This document shows positions 38,556 to 52,104 of a stretch of DNA of 64,000 nt, piece by piece (position 1 is the first letter of the stretch; every line of letters starts with the position of its first letter). The position numbers and the translations under genes are program-made. Below the pieces are notes generated by a model. The model was not told where the DNA came from. It saw only the letters and a list, made by a program, of their open reading frames with translations, and made no database searches. The DNA comes from Pholis gunnellus (taxonomy: Eukaryota > Chordata > Actinopteri > Perciformes > Pholidae). Location of the stretch: positions 19,695,427 to 19,759,426 of the forward strand of contig OU342809.1 of the NCBI GenBank assembly GCA_910591455.2. Direction: 5' to 3'.

Positions 38556-41347
38556 CAAGAATCATATCAGAGTGAGTAAAAATGACGTTTGACACATTAC
38601 ACTCTATGTTAAAACGTTGTCTCACAGCTTCTAGCAATTTCCTATTTTATTATCTTTCATTAAATATCCTTTACAGTGCCTACGGTGTGTATCCCTAAGA
38701 ACATAAACATGCTGCGAAAAGGCGTTCATAAGATTCCAAAGGGACCAAAACACAGAGATGATATCCTGATGCTGTCGAGCTGTGTTCGTGTTCAAATGTT
38801 GCGTGTTTTACTAATTGTTCTTCTCCTTTCAGGCATGTTATTATCAATATGGAGAAAGCAGTGATCCAAAAAGAAGAGTATGTGGGTATGCTTTGCTCCA
38901 CATACATTTCTTAATGATTTTCTTACACTGGACAAAGAACCTTTTTGGCTCCGTTTCGCCCACCGCTGAACTTGAAGATCCAACCAGGCGGCTGGTATAA
39001 CCGACATGATGATAATGTGAAATGTTTTTTGAGCCCCGGAGAACAATTCTTTCCTTCACATGAACTGGCAGGGATTCACTGACTTGCTCACGGTCACTTC
39101 ACCACAGGGGTTTCTTCCCGTCATGAGTGTTTGAGCCAGGGTCCTCCCCAGCAGAAGAACCACCAGGCCAACCTGCCCGACACAGAACACTGGACAGCCC
39201 TCTCCTCTTTGAGCAGTGGGGATATGAATGGAGTAAAGGACACTGAACACAGCCTGCTGCCTATCTCGTCCTTTGACTGTAGTGGTTGATGGAGCTTTTA
39301 CTGATAATTTTTCTGTTCCAACCCTATCTTTAAACTCAGGTGTAGAAAAGGAAGGTACTATGAGACTGTCACCCTAACCCAGTCAACTCACAGGCCCCTT
39401 GCAATTGCCTTGATTACCTTTGTGAATGTATGAGTGAATGTGTAGACAATAAAGTGTGTACAGCAGATTAGCTGCATGTGAAAGTACACAAACACTGATC
39501 ATTTGTCTTAAGCAGAAACCGCTGTCCGTGTCCACCCCTACTCTCACGGTGTTTCTCTAGTAAACACGCCGTATATGCATCTTTCAAAGCTGCCTTCATT
39601 GTCCAGAATGTCTTTGACTAGCACAGAGTGACGGGCAAAGATGGCGCAAAATTACATAACTCTCTGTTCTGCACTGTGGATTTTAGTCAAGACATCTTGG
39701 AATTGAGTGGCTTATTTTTAGTCAAACATATCTATGTATGAAAATATATCCTTATCTCTCAAGTGACATGTTCTGCTAGCTGGTAAATGCACATACACGG
39801 AACAAATATAAAATCCCGCTCTTTTTTTTTAAATTGTGACTTTTGTTGCATTCCACCTAAACGTGTGTACTTTCTTTGTTCGTTGTCGGCTCTGCCCTTT
39901 GCATGGTGTCTTCTTTTGAGTGCTCCCTCTTCCCCATGTCAACACTAAACAGATCCTCAGGGTGTACAGTTTCTATATACGGGTATTTTTCTGCATTATT
40001 TGAAGGAGGAGCAGCAGAAGGAAAATGGGACTGCAACTGTGGCAAATGGATCCATCTCACCACCACCTGTCTTTTGTTTCCCCCCATTTTAATCAAAGTG
40101 GATTTGAAGTGAGATGGATCAAATTTGAGTTATTCCACATTCCTGTTATTTTTTTTATTTATTTTTTTAAGAGCCACCAATGCATTTTCTCATAACTGAT
40201 GTGGTCCGCGCAGGTTTGGTGCTGCACCATCACCGTTATGTCCATGTTGCATCTGTGAACCCCACGTGTGCAGTTCAGCGATGACAGTAAATTAATCTAC
40301 CTCATTGGCATCTACTGAGTCCCTGAACTTCTTTTCGTGCTGTGCCAGACTCCCGTGGGTCAACACTTTGTGACCAGCTGATGATTTTTAGCACCAGTAT
40401 TAGTTTGTAGTCCTACAGAAATGAAATGAATGAAATAGCCTTACAATACAGGACCATCCAGGTCACAGGTTGCTGTGTCGACTGACACTGGCATTCACAG
40501 GCGTTCTGTAAATGAAGCAAACCTTGAATCTTTTAAATGGGACATTTTCTTTATCAGTTTTTAAATGGAGTGTGATGGACAGTACAACATTGCGTGTCTG
40601 TAAATTGGTCTCAAGTTGTACAGAGTGCATGCCTTTCTGACTAAAGGTTGTTGGAACTAGACAAAGTAGGCGTTATTCCAGTCTAGGTTCTGTAATAGAC
40701 TGCATAGAGTGTGGCGTCATTATGGGGTTACTATGTTCCTTAGTAGTAGGTACCTACGGCATTTTAAGGAAATATTTGAGGGAGGATGATGGAATAGGAA
40801 AGTGCTAGAAGCTGTGAGACAATTCTCTAATTGTCTCAATATTTAGTGGGTCACTTTGGAGGTAGTGCGTTCACTTGCGCTGTCTAATGCATGAAGGACA
40901 GTGTTGATTTTAAAGGTCTGAGGTTGTGATACTGTCTTATGCTGTACATATGTTTGTGTGTGTGTGTGTGTGTGTTTCTGGTGTGTAGAATCGGCACCAG
41001 ATGATCGGAAGTGTGCATTCATCTCTCACTTTTACTCTGCTGTCATCTCTCTGCACTAGTGAAATCCATTTAGACGTGATTAAATGTGAATCATATTTAT
41101 TTTCTCTTTTAAGCATTTTTGTACATTTTTGGACTTGTTTTAATATAAATGTGGTGTATGTTTCTATTTTTTCTTGATATTTTTCTTTTTTTAAGCGGTT
41201 GTCTTACCTCGGTAGCATGGTGGCATTGAAAAAAGAGAACTGTACCTTTAATTTTCAGTGACGTTTACAAGTTCTTATCTGACTGACATAGATTATTTTG
41301 GAAATGGAACAGAGTATTTTCTATACTGTACATTTCTTAGAAATAAA
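38556..41347 (+). other. cecr2 3' UTR with spliced segments and polyadenylation signals
   Basis: Downstream of the stop codon there is a donor (CAGA then gtgagt, 38,572) and acceptors (tttacag at 38,676; cctttcag at 38,832), so the 3' UTR appears spliced. Candidate AATAAA signals lie at 39,448-39,453 and 41,342-41,347; the second ends a long T-rich region and probably marks the distal end. A GT run occupies 40,955-40,975. Confidence 0.55.
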
Positions 41348-42430
41348 TCACTTCTCTCGAACAAGAGTGTTTGATCATTGTCAATTTCAAAAAAAATCAT
41401 ATTAGTAAAAAGATGTACTGTTCACTACTAGTCACGTCACTCACGGTATATCAGGGGCTTGTAGACTTGTGCAGCTGTACTTAAATGAACAGTGCTGTGA
41501 AAAAAATGTCCATAAAATAATGCTTTGCCGTTTCATAGTAATGGGGCATGTATCTATAATCCGTTAAAGAAACTGAAAGGCCAAAAGTAATGAAATGCAA
41601 ACAGACAAAACAAGAGGGCCAATGCAAGACAATGCATTAATCTATTGGAGCACCTCACGCCATCGCCTTCAATTAGTGGTCATCCTCTTGACGAACACCC
41701 GCCACAGATTGTGTGCCGCTTTGTTTGACCCTTCTCATATCTGCAGGAGATGTGCTGTGACGTCAAGAGGAAGCAGCATGGCTCCTCGCGCTTCCTTCAA
41801 GGGCTTCTTGTAAAGCAAACCAGTACATGATTTTGTTCAAGCCTAAAGAGGACAGACTTAGCACAGGAATTCAAATGAGGCATGCAATTAAGATACTGAG
41901 TAAGCAGGTTGTAGAACTACATTATGAAAGTTAATCGTAGACATTATGGAGTAAAAAGGCTGACAATCTGTTGAAAAATAAAGAACAAAGATGGGATTAA
42001 GTGTAGGACTTTATCCTTCTTATTCCATTAAGATCTCAATTTTAATAGCTGCTCTTTTTATGAGTGGAATACTTAACAGTGTCCCTTCAATGAGTAATGA
42101 TGGGTAACAGGTGTGTATCTTTACTGTGACTGGATGGAGAAATGAGGCCTATTTGGTCTGTTTTATAGCCTACAGATCATGCTTTATCTAGCTTTTCTTT
42201 TGTTTACTGTCTCAAATAGAAACGTGCAAATAGAAACAAGACAAATATGTCTTTAGTTTGTTGATAAATGTATGTCATGCAACAGAAATTGTTTTTTACC
42301 TTTTGCATTTTTGTCCAAAATGACTACCAAAGTTCAGTATTTCTACGGTTTATATTATTTGATAAACTCGTTTGTGACGCAAAGTGTACCCCGGAAAAAC
42401 TAAAAAAAGCCATAAACTAATATGTCCAAT
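41348..42430. other. Intergenic region between cecr2 and ada2
   Basis: Mostly AT-rich sequence without recognisable coding potential, RNA gene or repeat family. A TGACGTCA-type site occurs at about 41,757. Confidence 0.5.
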
Positions 42431-42439
42431 TATTATGAC

Positions 42440-42850
42440 GCCTCTACGTTCCACCAATCAAATGATTATCCGGGTTGAATTTCAGCCAATCATATCGGGG
42501 CGGAGGCGGGGCTTCAGGTTTGCACCCCACACAGGAAAAAAACATATCTAGTCAATCACTGAATAGACGGACAAAGACCCCAATTTAGCTTTAGCGCTGC
42601 TTATTTGCTACTTTTGTGACACTGAAATAATAAAGTAAGCTATTCGATCAAAGCACACACGTGTTTCCAGCTCGCACTGTCAGTGGTTCTCTGTTTTTAA
42701 AGTGACTCTCTGCCGGACTGTTTACTTACGTCGTCACCAGCTGTCGAGGCACCAGCTAAGCTACGGAAGCACTAGCTGTCCGTTAAATGGCAATGTTCTA
42801 CAGTAATGAGGCTGTACATTAAAGAGACAGACTGTGATTAAAGTAAGGTA
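42440..42850 (+). promoter_or_regulatory. ada2 promoter and probable non-coding first exon
   Basis: Two CCAAT-type boxes (ccaatcaaatg at about 42,455 and gccaatcatat at about 42,484) are followed by the GC-box pair ggggcggaggcggggc at about 42,499. A possible donor (taag then gtaatg) lies at about 42,848. The acceptor ttttctcccag just before the coding exon (43,239) shows that an upstream non-coding exon exists. Confidence 0.5.
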
Positions 42851-43262
42851 ATGTAACAGTTACCGGTCGTCTTAAGTCTTGTAACCTATTAATAACAACA
42901 CAAGCCAAAATGTCTCTTTCTCAAATGAACGCAGTAACCTGCGTGAGTTAACCGAGTCTACTATTGTTGTTTATGTTATCCTCTGGTTGTGTACACGAGT
43001 ATCACACTAGAAGATGTGACGTTCACTTTTCACTCGGTAATCTCAGCATTATTGTGTAAACATGGTGGAAATGACTGCTGAGGGACAAACACCTGGTCAT
43101 TTTTATTTACTCTACTCCAGTTGATGTTGGAGGTTAAAGGTCTATTTATTTATGTTTACCTCAGCTACTTCGGACCAACTGTTTGGGGTTGTCGAAACAA
43201 GCTTTTCCTGACTAACCCAGTTGTTGTGTTTTCTCCCAGAAGCCCCAAAAACTCTCCGGGCC

Positions 43263-46200
43263 ATGGCAGTGCAGTTACAGCGCCCCCACGCGGCCGTGGC
43301 CTGTCTGCTCTTGTACTACTTGACCTGTGGCCTGGCCGTCCCGGACCCCCGGCAGAGAGAGGCCCTCATACAGCTGGAGGCCTCCATGCAGACGGGGGGG
43401 CAGATGGTGCTGACTGACGCCGAGCAGCGGCTGGACGCTCTCCTGTTTAATATGAAGCAGGAGGAGATGGCGAGAGCAGACTTTCCTCCCGCCATGCACT
43501 TCTTCAAGGCCAGGGACCTCATCAGGACCAGTCCCATCTTCAACCTGCTGCAGAAGATGCCTAAAGGTATGTTCAGTCGCACACCTCAAAGCATGTTAAT
43601 AGCTTTCATCATCACAAATGTTGGACTTTTCCAAACAGGGAATATTTAGGAGTTGTCAGTAAACCCAGAATCAGAGTCCGGGTTCTTTATAGTTTTGTAT
43701 TTCCCTGTTTCAGGAGGAGCTCTCCATGTCCACGACTTGTCCATGGTAGACGTGGAGTGGCTCGTGAAGAACGTGACCTATCGTCCCCACTGCTACATGT
43801 GCTTCACTGACAACCAGTCCATCAGATTCATCTTCTCGTCCCGATGGCCCAAAGCTCTACCACGTTGCTCTCCCTGGACCCTCCTGGAGAACCTCAGGGC
43901 CAATATGAGCAACACCACGGATCTTGACAACAGGTGGGGTTTTTTTCTGGACGAGCTTCGAATATTTAGTCCAAATAAATACCACAGATTTTAAAAACAA
44001 GCCACAGAAAACAATATATTTTATTCTATACGACATCCCGATGATTGGGCTCTTTTTCTTCTACGAGTCTACTTTTATTTTTTCCTTTTCTTTCCTGTTT
44101 GCCATGTAAACTTCTGAACTTATTGTCCCATGAAATGTACCAGTGTGCACTTTTCCGCTGAGTGTGACAATGACTTCAAATGCACCTCTAATTTATTATT
44201 GTGTCAACACAAAAATAGGGCTTGTTTACTCCAGTCTGAGAGAGTCATTTGCGGCTCATGAACCCCGACATCATTTCTCACTTTTTGTTGCCTCTGTTGT
44301 ATCATCATTACACTCTGCTGTGATTGCCAGTTACCTGATACCCTCATGAAAAACAGAGAGTATCTAACAGGAAATAAGCCCATAAACACATGACTCCCAG
44401 CAGTCTTTATTGTTATATTAATCTCTGTTCAGACAGTTCTTGTTAGTATGGATGGCATATTTAAATTGTTTAACATGATACAGTTTGTATTTAAAGGTCC
44501 CAAACAAATTATTTAATTACTCTCTTAATGAGATGTATTTTCTTTTTGGAACAAGATGCTAGTATGGGATATAGTATGGGATCAAAAACAGGAGTCTCCA
44601 AATACTAAGTAATCAGATGGGCTATTAATTATGAAGCGAAATTTAGTGTTTTGTTTCATGTGTTTTGGTTAAACCCAAGAAAGCAGCTAGAGGTCACCAT
44701 TGCACATGCGACTGTTCTCCGAGAAAGAAGTGTTTTCCAGGTAGTTCAAGGTCCTTCTGCAAAGAAATGTTGAGAAATAAATCTCGTCGACTGTGGTAAG
44801 TGAACCCAAAATAATCTGATCACAACCAATGTTTTATATATTTACAGCATCACAGGCAACATGACGCTCTTCACGGATCAGGATCCAGACATGGTGTACC
44901 CCAGTCAGGACGTGGTATGGCATAGGTTTGAACAGGCCTTCCTTGCAGTGTGGGGCCTGGTCACATACGCTCCTGTGTTCAGAGACTATTACTACCAAGG
45001 TCTCACCGAGTTCTACATGGACAACATCATGTACCTGGAGCTGCGAGCTTTACACCCAGAGGTACACCAAAGTCATGCCCAAGTGCATTCCTTTGTCTGC
45101 GCGTGCATCGTGGTTAGTGAGTGTCTTGTTTTTTTGTGACTCAGATATACGAGTTGGACGGCAGCACCCACGACACAGCCTGGACTCTGAAGACCTACCA
45201 GGAGGTCACCAGACAGTTCAAAGCGGACCACCCAGACTTCTTCGGAGCAAGGATCATCTTCACAATCAACAGGTGACTACCCTCACAGTAGATGCTACTT
45301 CTTAGTCTGAATGGCTTACTGCTCATTGGCTCCCCAGCAGACCTAAGAGGATGTTGATGTATTCATTGATCACACGCTGTGCTGTCATCAGGCGAGTGAA
45401 TGCGTCAGTGATGGTCAGAGCGGTGGAGGAGGCTATGAAGCTGCGGAGAGACTTCCCAGATATCATGGCTGGTTTTGACATGGTGAGCACGAGTTTGTCA
45501 GTTTTTCTATTGCCTGATTTTTTGTTTCATTTGACTGTTTTGAATCTGTGAAAGCAAACATTACTGAAGCATGTCGAATGTAAAAGCGTTTCTTTGTGTA
45601 CAGGTGGGCCGCGAGGACAGAGGCAGACCCCTGTGGTACTTCAGAGAGGCCTTGTCACTGCCAGTAGAGAGAGGGGTGACGCTTCCTTTCTTTTTCCATG
45701 CTGGAGAGACCGGTGAGCTCATAAGCATTCAGTTCGTACAACTACGGTATTACACATCGCATACTGCACCATGTGGCTCGGAGGTTAATCCGTACATGAG
45801 GTCTAGGGATTATCAACTTCATCCGGATAAATGTGAGTGAACTAGTAGGTGTAGCAATTTCCCAACAACTACCTTTTGTCTGGTGAAAGTGTTGAGTGGT
45901 GAGTAACCCAAGAACACCACAAGTCACAGTTGCTTTGGAGCTAACAATGAAAGGTCACGCCCCGTGTACAAGTCATGTGAGGACACAAGCTTTTTTCAGC
46001 TCGTATTGCACGACAGCCATAGCTTGTCATTCATTTGAGTTGAGATTTGCTGTGAACTTTGAAACCCGTCATACAGATGTTTCAGAGCATGTATGGTTAT
46101 GAGGATTCACTGCAAAGTCATAGAAATGTATTGGTAGACATGTATCAACACTACCTTTAGCAAAAGTGCGAAGTACCAGTAAAAAATAAATTCAATCATA

Positions 46201-46988
46201 AATAAATCATTACCAAGTCTTTAAAGAACCATCACTTTTTGTGTTTAATAAAACATCCCAAAATAGCATCCATTTTGGTTTGTCTCTACTCAATATAGAT
46301 CAGGAGGGCACAGATGTGGACCAGAACTTGTTGGATGCTCTTTTGTTGAACACGTCCCGTATTGGCCATGGGTTTGCTCTGCTTCGCCACCCAGTGGCCA
46401 AGGAGCTATCCAGGAAGAGAGGGGTGGCTCTGGAAGTGTGCCCCATCTCCAACCAGGTACACTGTCATCTTGTAAACCACACTGTACACTACAAATACTT
46501 ACTAGTGTAAGTAATACATAAAATACTATCAACCAACAAGGCTGTCATTTAATTTATCGTGCATCTTTTTAACAAATATCTCCTTTCCTTTCCTTGTTCA
46601 GGTGTTGAAGCTAGTAAATGATATGCGAAACCACCCGGCAGCTGCACTGATGTCAGAAAACCACCCGATGGTCATCAGTTCCGATGACCCTGCCATGTTC
46701 GGCGCCTCCGGACTCTCTTATGACTTCTACGAAGCGTTTGTGGGCTTTGGTGGGATTAGATCCCGTTTGGGCTCCCTCAAAGAGCTGGCTATAAACTCTA
46801 TCAGGTGAGGTGATTTACAAATTACAATTGAATTGTGCGTCAGGGCTCACAGGCCTCTGCAGACCGTTTACTGACATCTCCATCGTCTGTCTTTCAGGTA
46901 TAGTTCTTTGACTTCGCAGCAACAGGAGAAAGCCCTGGCTCTGTGGCAAAGAAGATGGGAGAAGTTTGTTCACGAAAATGCTTTTTAG
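43263..46988 (+). CDS. ada2: Adenosine deaminase 2 (secreted ADA/growth-factor family)
   Basis: Secreted zinc enzyme that converts extracellular adenosine and deoxyadenosine to inosine forms. Nine coding exons: 43263-43566, 43714-43933, 44848-45061, 45145-45272, 45392-45482, 45604-45712, 46299-46456, 46602-46804 and 46898-46988, all in phase, giving 505 residues (human 511). A signal peptide (hydrophobic AAVACLLLYYLTCGLA, residues 10-25) precedes the N-terminal ADGF segment. Catalytic landmarks are intact: zinc ligands in LHVHD (105-109), HAGET (351-355), RIGHG (376-380) and SSDDP (434-438). The PRB insert carries the expected cysteines (PHCYMCF and LPRCSP). AATAAA lies at 47,143-47,148. Teleosts have ada2a and ada2b; position next to cecr2 fits the ancestral locus but I cannot assign the letter. 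Confidence 0.95.
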
Positions 46989-47505
46989 AAAGAAACTGCG
47001 GGTTTTTTTGTCTGTCGAGCAATCTTCAAATGCCTTCATGCTGCCCTTTGAGAAAGCTTGTAGCAAAGGTACATTATGAATGTGAATGTGGAAAACAGTG
47101 CTCCACAGGGAAGCAGATTTTTGGAAGCTACAAATATGAGACAATAAAGCTTGTTTGGGGTCAGATATTGTCCTTTCTTGCAAAAGAAAATTTGGCATAA
47201 CAGTCGGTAAAGCACTGGGATAAATGAGGAAATAAAAAATGACCGAATATCATAGAACAGAGCCATTCTTAATGTTATTAGTAACACCTGTGCTTTTCCT
47301 TCTACATCAAGTCATTGAAAAAGGACTATTAAACATGGAGGTCGGCTGTATCCAGTAAATCTACTGGCCAGTGTGAAACAGCCCTGAGCTACATTTAGGG
47401 GGATTACTTGAACTACACATATGAAATAGCTTCAAATCAAAGGCATTTATTCCGTGTTCTTCTCACGCACCACCATTATCGGTACTGTAATGAGCCAGTC
47501 ATCCA
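46989..47505. other. Convergent 3' ends of ada2 and ribc2
   Basis: The ada2 polyadenylation signal AATAAA is at 47,143-47,148 on the plus strand. A minus-strand AATAAA at 47,451-47,446 lies about 55 bases after the ribc2 stop. The two transcripts therefore end tail to tail roughly 300 bp apart. Confidence 0.65.
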
Positions 47506-49738
47506 TCATCTGCTGCAGGTGTTGAATTTGGAGAAGAAGGTGTCGTCAATGCTTCCTCTTTTAATCTCCGGGTTCCTTCAAATGACAGCAGGTCAGAAAC
47601 GGAAGTGAGACACTATTTCTTTTATGTGCTCGAATTATACACCGTGTGTATAAGTGAGTGAATAATGCCACTGACTGTTGTTTGTGCGTCTCTGCCAGCT
47701 TGACATTGGTGCTGTCCACTTGTCGTCTCAGCTGCTTGTTCAGTCTTGCCTGCTGCCTCTCCATGAACAGAGCTGTCCGAGCCGAGTCCAAACGGACGCG
47801 ATCGTGTTGCTCCTCGTCTTGCTTTTTCTCCAGCTCTGCCCTCTGCAGATGCACAGATTACCCAGACAGACGACCAGTGAACAGTTGTTAGAATGATCAA
47901 AAAGAGCATGCGTTTTGAGTGTCATTTGTTCCCCCTTTTACCTTTTTCTCCTCTATCTGATATTTCTGGAACTGGATGATCTGCTGCAGGCTCTCTTGAG
48001 GTGCTTTCCTATCACTGCTGGGACAACTACCAGGCACTCCCACCATGCCCGGCACCATCAGCTGTCCTCGCAGATGGTTCCCGGTACCTGTTTGATTGCC
48101 CTCGTCATAACGATCCCCTCGCTGGCAACGCTTCTCGTCAATCTTTGCCCATCCAGAGCCAGCGAAAAGGAGAGAGTGATAGAAGGTGTTGTTACTGCAC
48201 CTCCAATTCCAAAACGTTAAACAAGACCAAAGCACATGGCATAGAAACACAAAACATGCATGGTGTCATCACTTTCATCAAAAACTGGTACAACCAAAGA
48301 CTACCAAGTAGTTTTCTTAAGAGGGATCTCCTTTGAATGATCTTGTGTGCCATTCAAGGTCCATGCAACTAAAATAGACTTACCTTGGCCAGATTGTACT
48401 CTTTAGTGACCATAGCTGCTGCTTTTCTCCTCTCCACCTCAAGGCTCTGAAGCTGCAGAGCTTTGTTGTCCATGTCTTCTCTGCTTTGGTCATAGCGCTG
48501 CTCTGTAGAACAGTGGAGGTGACGAGGTGAGGTTATGTTTTGCGTGCGTGTCTGTGAACCGAGCATCTGCATCCTGGATGGGATCAGGCAAACCTACCCT
48601 CCAGCTTTCGTTGATGCCTCTCTGCTGCTTGCTCACTTTGCTGCTGAATGAGCCACTCTCTGAGCTGCTCCTTCTGCCTCCGCCGCCGGCTCTCACTGTC
48701 GGGATCCTCGCCCACCAGGCCGGGGAGCACCATCTGTGCGTCACCTGGGTGTGTTTTCCCACAGCGGTCTGGGTCTTTCGGGTCAAACTCCCGCTGGCCC
48801 CGAGGCTGCTGGTCCTGACGTTGGTAGTCGACAATGGCCCTTTCCATCGCACGCCTCTCCTTTACTTCTCTGCTATGGAGGAGGCAGGCTACTTTGCTAT
48901 TATGGAGGATACCAGCATCTGTATGGCGTACACATTCAAGGATTCCAGGATCATTTATTGTCGTTATAAAACAACGGGATGCACAAGGAAATGCAGCTGT
49001 AGCCTGTTTGCTCCTCAAGGAAAATGTGACAAACAAAACGAAAACAAAGGTAGTGCATTCCTGTAGTGCATTTTGAATTTGCATTAGAAGGAACCAAACT
49101 ATGATCTGTCCAGATTATATGTCCGACATATTAACAATTCGACATCAGGGAAACATTGTCCAAATGTCCCAACACACATCACAATGCAATTTATTAGAAA
49201 TGGTGACTAATTGATGTCCAAAAGTATCATAATACACAACACAGTGGCAATAATGTGTGTGTGGATGCTCATGAACAGACGCTGTGTTTTATCCATGAGT
49301 GACACTGACAATTTACCTGTAATCCATCGCCCTACCAGAACACATGATACTGACTAGATCATTGAAGTCACGCAACATTAATTCGGAACTAATGTTTAAC
49401 TAACTCACCATGAGCGTTTTGTTCCTCTCTTGCTGCCTCTTCTTGTTTCTCTCTGTCTTTCATCTGTATGTTTAAGGCTTCCTTGTCAACCTATTGAACA
49501 GACCACGGTCGTGACAGCACAATTAAACATGCCTGTTTAGAACAAAGCATATTATACAATAGCAGCATTCATGTGGTGAGCATCCTATCGCCCCAGACAC
49601 AAACACGTAGCGGTAGCTTACCCCGATCGTCCTCACTTTGTCATTAAAAATCCGTTCCCGTCTTTCAGTCTCTCTGTTGCGACACCGCTGCAGCTTCATC
49701 TTAGCGACGCGGTCTGAGAGTAAATCATCGTTAAACAT
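47506..49738 (-). CDS. ribc2: RIB43A-domain coiled-coil protein (RIBC2-like), axonemal
   Basis: RIB43A proteins are microtubule inner proteins of ciliary and flagellar doublets. Seven exons in transcript order: 49738-49622, 49490-49409, 48918-48598, 48502-48384, 48142-47942, 47842-47676 and 47575-47506, in phase, giving 358 residues (human RIBC2 is similar or slightly longer). The start is MFNDDLLSDRVAKMKLQ and is followed by the RIB43A core RNRETERRERIFNDKVRTIG, then VDKEALNIQMKDREKQEE and REFDPKDPDRCGK. The remainder is highly charged coiled coil, ending FFSKFNTCSR. The first in-frame ATG that matches the family N-terminus was used although the frame is open upstream. The exon 5 acceptor (ggcaaag) is weakly supported. 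RIBC1 is the alternative paralog; the name rests on overall resemblance. Confidence 0.85.
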
Positions 49739-49910
49739 TTCGGCTGCAACAGAGTATGTTGCGGTGTTACACTTTAAATGGACCCCTGCAAGACACACTT
49801 TAGATACCTTGTTTGTACACACTGGTTGCTAAGAAACCAGATTTTCGTGAGCGTTCGTGGGACTTCGTCTTTTTCCGGTGTAACTGAAAAACACGCGCGT
49901 ATGCTTTGGC
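49739..49910 (-). promoter_or_regulatory. ribc2 promoter with candidate RFX X-box
   Basis: GGTTGCTAAGAAACC at 49,824-49,838, about 90 bp upstream of the start codon. Its reverse strand contains TAGCAAC, a perfect RFX half-site, opposite a weaker GTTTCT half. RFX factors drive ciliary genes, which fits this product. The region is CpG-rich relative to flanks. Confidence 0.4.
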
Positions 49911-52104
49911 TCCACCTTCAGCTTGAACAGAGGTCTAATCAGAACAAATTATGGTAATACACTGGCCATTACATGAATACCGAAACATTTTTTTGATTAT
50001 TACATTTTTGACAAGCTCTTACATGTGGTTACCAAAGCATTGGCACCTCAAACATAGCATTGGCATTTCTGTTGTGCATCAATGTATCTGTGTTGAAATG
50101 AGTCTATATTATAGACCATGCTTATTTGTTGGTCACTGTCCTGAGTAAAGTGATATGTGGTCGGGATCACATGAGTTTGATTCCTTGTGATTTAGGTGAA
50201 ACCCTGCATGTACCTCCACAGTCAAGTGAAAGTTGGCACTTTTAGTGACAGTGCATCTTTGTGACAACTGAACTTTCCTATGGTATACTATAGAGCCATC
50301 ATTAGACCACCATCTCATTTTTTTTATTTTTCAAGAAAAGGGCTTTAGTTTTTCAGATACCTCATCTGGAAGTAGAACAAAACACAACCATGTTTATTCC
50401 TAATTATGATAACCAAAATATTCTATTCAGCAAAATACAGTAAAAAGTGATGAAGTTGATCAATATTTTACTCGCCCCAGAGGCAAAAGAGTATAATAAT
50501 ATAAAAGAATAAAACCACTCTGGAGATGGTGTAAATACAGTTTTCTTTGGAGGAAATTTCCCACTGACAGCATTTTAAATGTCATTTAAAAAGTAATAGT
50601 ATAGTATGTAAAAAATTACTAGATATTCCCTTTTTTGAAAAATAATTCAAACAACCAGTTTTATAAATCATGTTTATTTCCAAATAATAAAAAAACAAAC
50701 AACGATCAATATTTTTTCCCTTTTTTGACCTCCACTGAGGTGTGCTGTAAATAAAAAGACTACCACCCCCCCCATGTAAATCCACAAACTAAGTCCCAAA
50801 TATAGCGATCCCTCTTCTAGACACTAGAGGGGACAAGGCTCCCCAGAAGAAATGAAGGCTGTGGGTAATTATAGCTTTAGAACACATCAATATCATTTTT
50901 TACACTCAATGTAGTTAACTAATACATTACACAGATAGTTAATCTACCTCTGAACAAGTTGACTCTTGCATATCATATCAGGATTACATAAGTAACAACA
51001 CACACCTTTAATAATAATAATAAATCTCTCTGTACTGCTGTTTACTCAGCTATGAGCACTTTCATTATTTTCTTAATCTACTGTTATTGACCTTTATTCC
51101 ATTTACTGTTCCTTTACCATATGATTTGTGTTTGACTTTCTTTGCATAGAGGCTACTTCTGTAACAGATGATAATGTACAGTAGTACGTATAAATACATT
51201 TTCAAACCTGAGATTTACCCATAAGCCCCAAACATATTGCATAAAAATGCTTCCAGATGTAGCATTTGTAATAACCGGCCAATTGTTGTAGAACTAAAAC
51301 CTTAATGTTACATTTTATCATAGCAATGATGCATCTAACTAATAGCGTTTATTGTCTTATGTCCACTTCTGCCATGGAGGGAATTCAGTAGGCAGACAAA
51401 ACTTTATTTAAACAGCAAAACAAACAAAGCTTAAACTCTTCTCTTTTGTGTTGCCCTATGTTTTATTACGTACAAAACATTACCACTAGCTTTTATGCTT
51501 CAATAACATATATTTGGTGTCCTTGAATGGAGAGATTAAAGGGAGGGAAAAAGGATGAAGTTGCATTTCTCAGTTGCGTAAAGGTGTGTAAGTCCTTTAT
51601 AAGCAGCCTGAGGTAAGATGCTATTAGTCAATGTGATGCCAGTAATGCTCTTTTCCACACAATACCTGTAATATAGACCGACTGGGAGACAACTTGCATT
51701 TCATCCGATCAGCACAGTAGGAACAACAGACAGACTCATTTATTTAACCAGTCATAAAAGTTGATCTTGAAACATGAAAGGAATAGAACTAAATCTATTT
51801 TTCTCTTGTATTCTCTGAAAACCAATGGCATTTTAACAGTCTACTGATCCAATAAGAATGTTTACACCACTTCAGTTTAGTATGGTCAACCAAAAAAATG
51901 ACTTGCAGACTTAACATCCATTAATTAAGTTGAGTTTTTAGGGAAATATAATTTCATATAAGATTTACAAAATATCTCAAATAGAGAAGCTTTCACTGTC
52001 AAATTTCACTGACTTTCTTTTACATTTAACACATACAGGTGATATTATCCACTGACCTATGAGCAGAGAAGTGCACTTCTTGTTGGCCGCACACACACAC
52101 ACTT
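49911..52104. other. galnt8 3' UTR and intergenic sequence upstream of ribc2
   Basis: AT-rich sequence without coding signal. Minus-strand AATAAA motifs (for example 51,744-51,739 and another near 51,405) could end the galnt8 transcript, so much of 51,400-52,104 is probably its 3' UTR. Nothing further recognised in 49,911-51,300. Confidence 0.5.
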
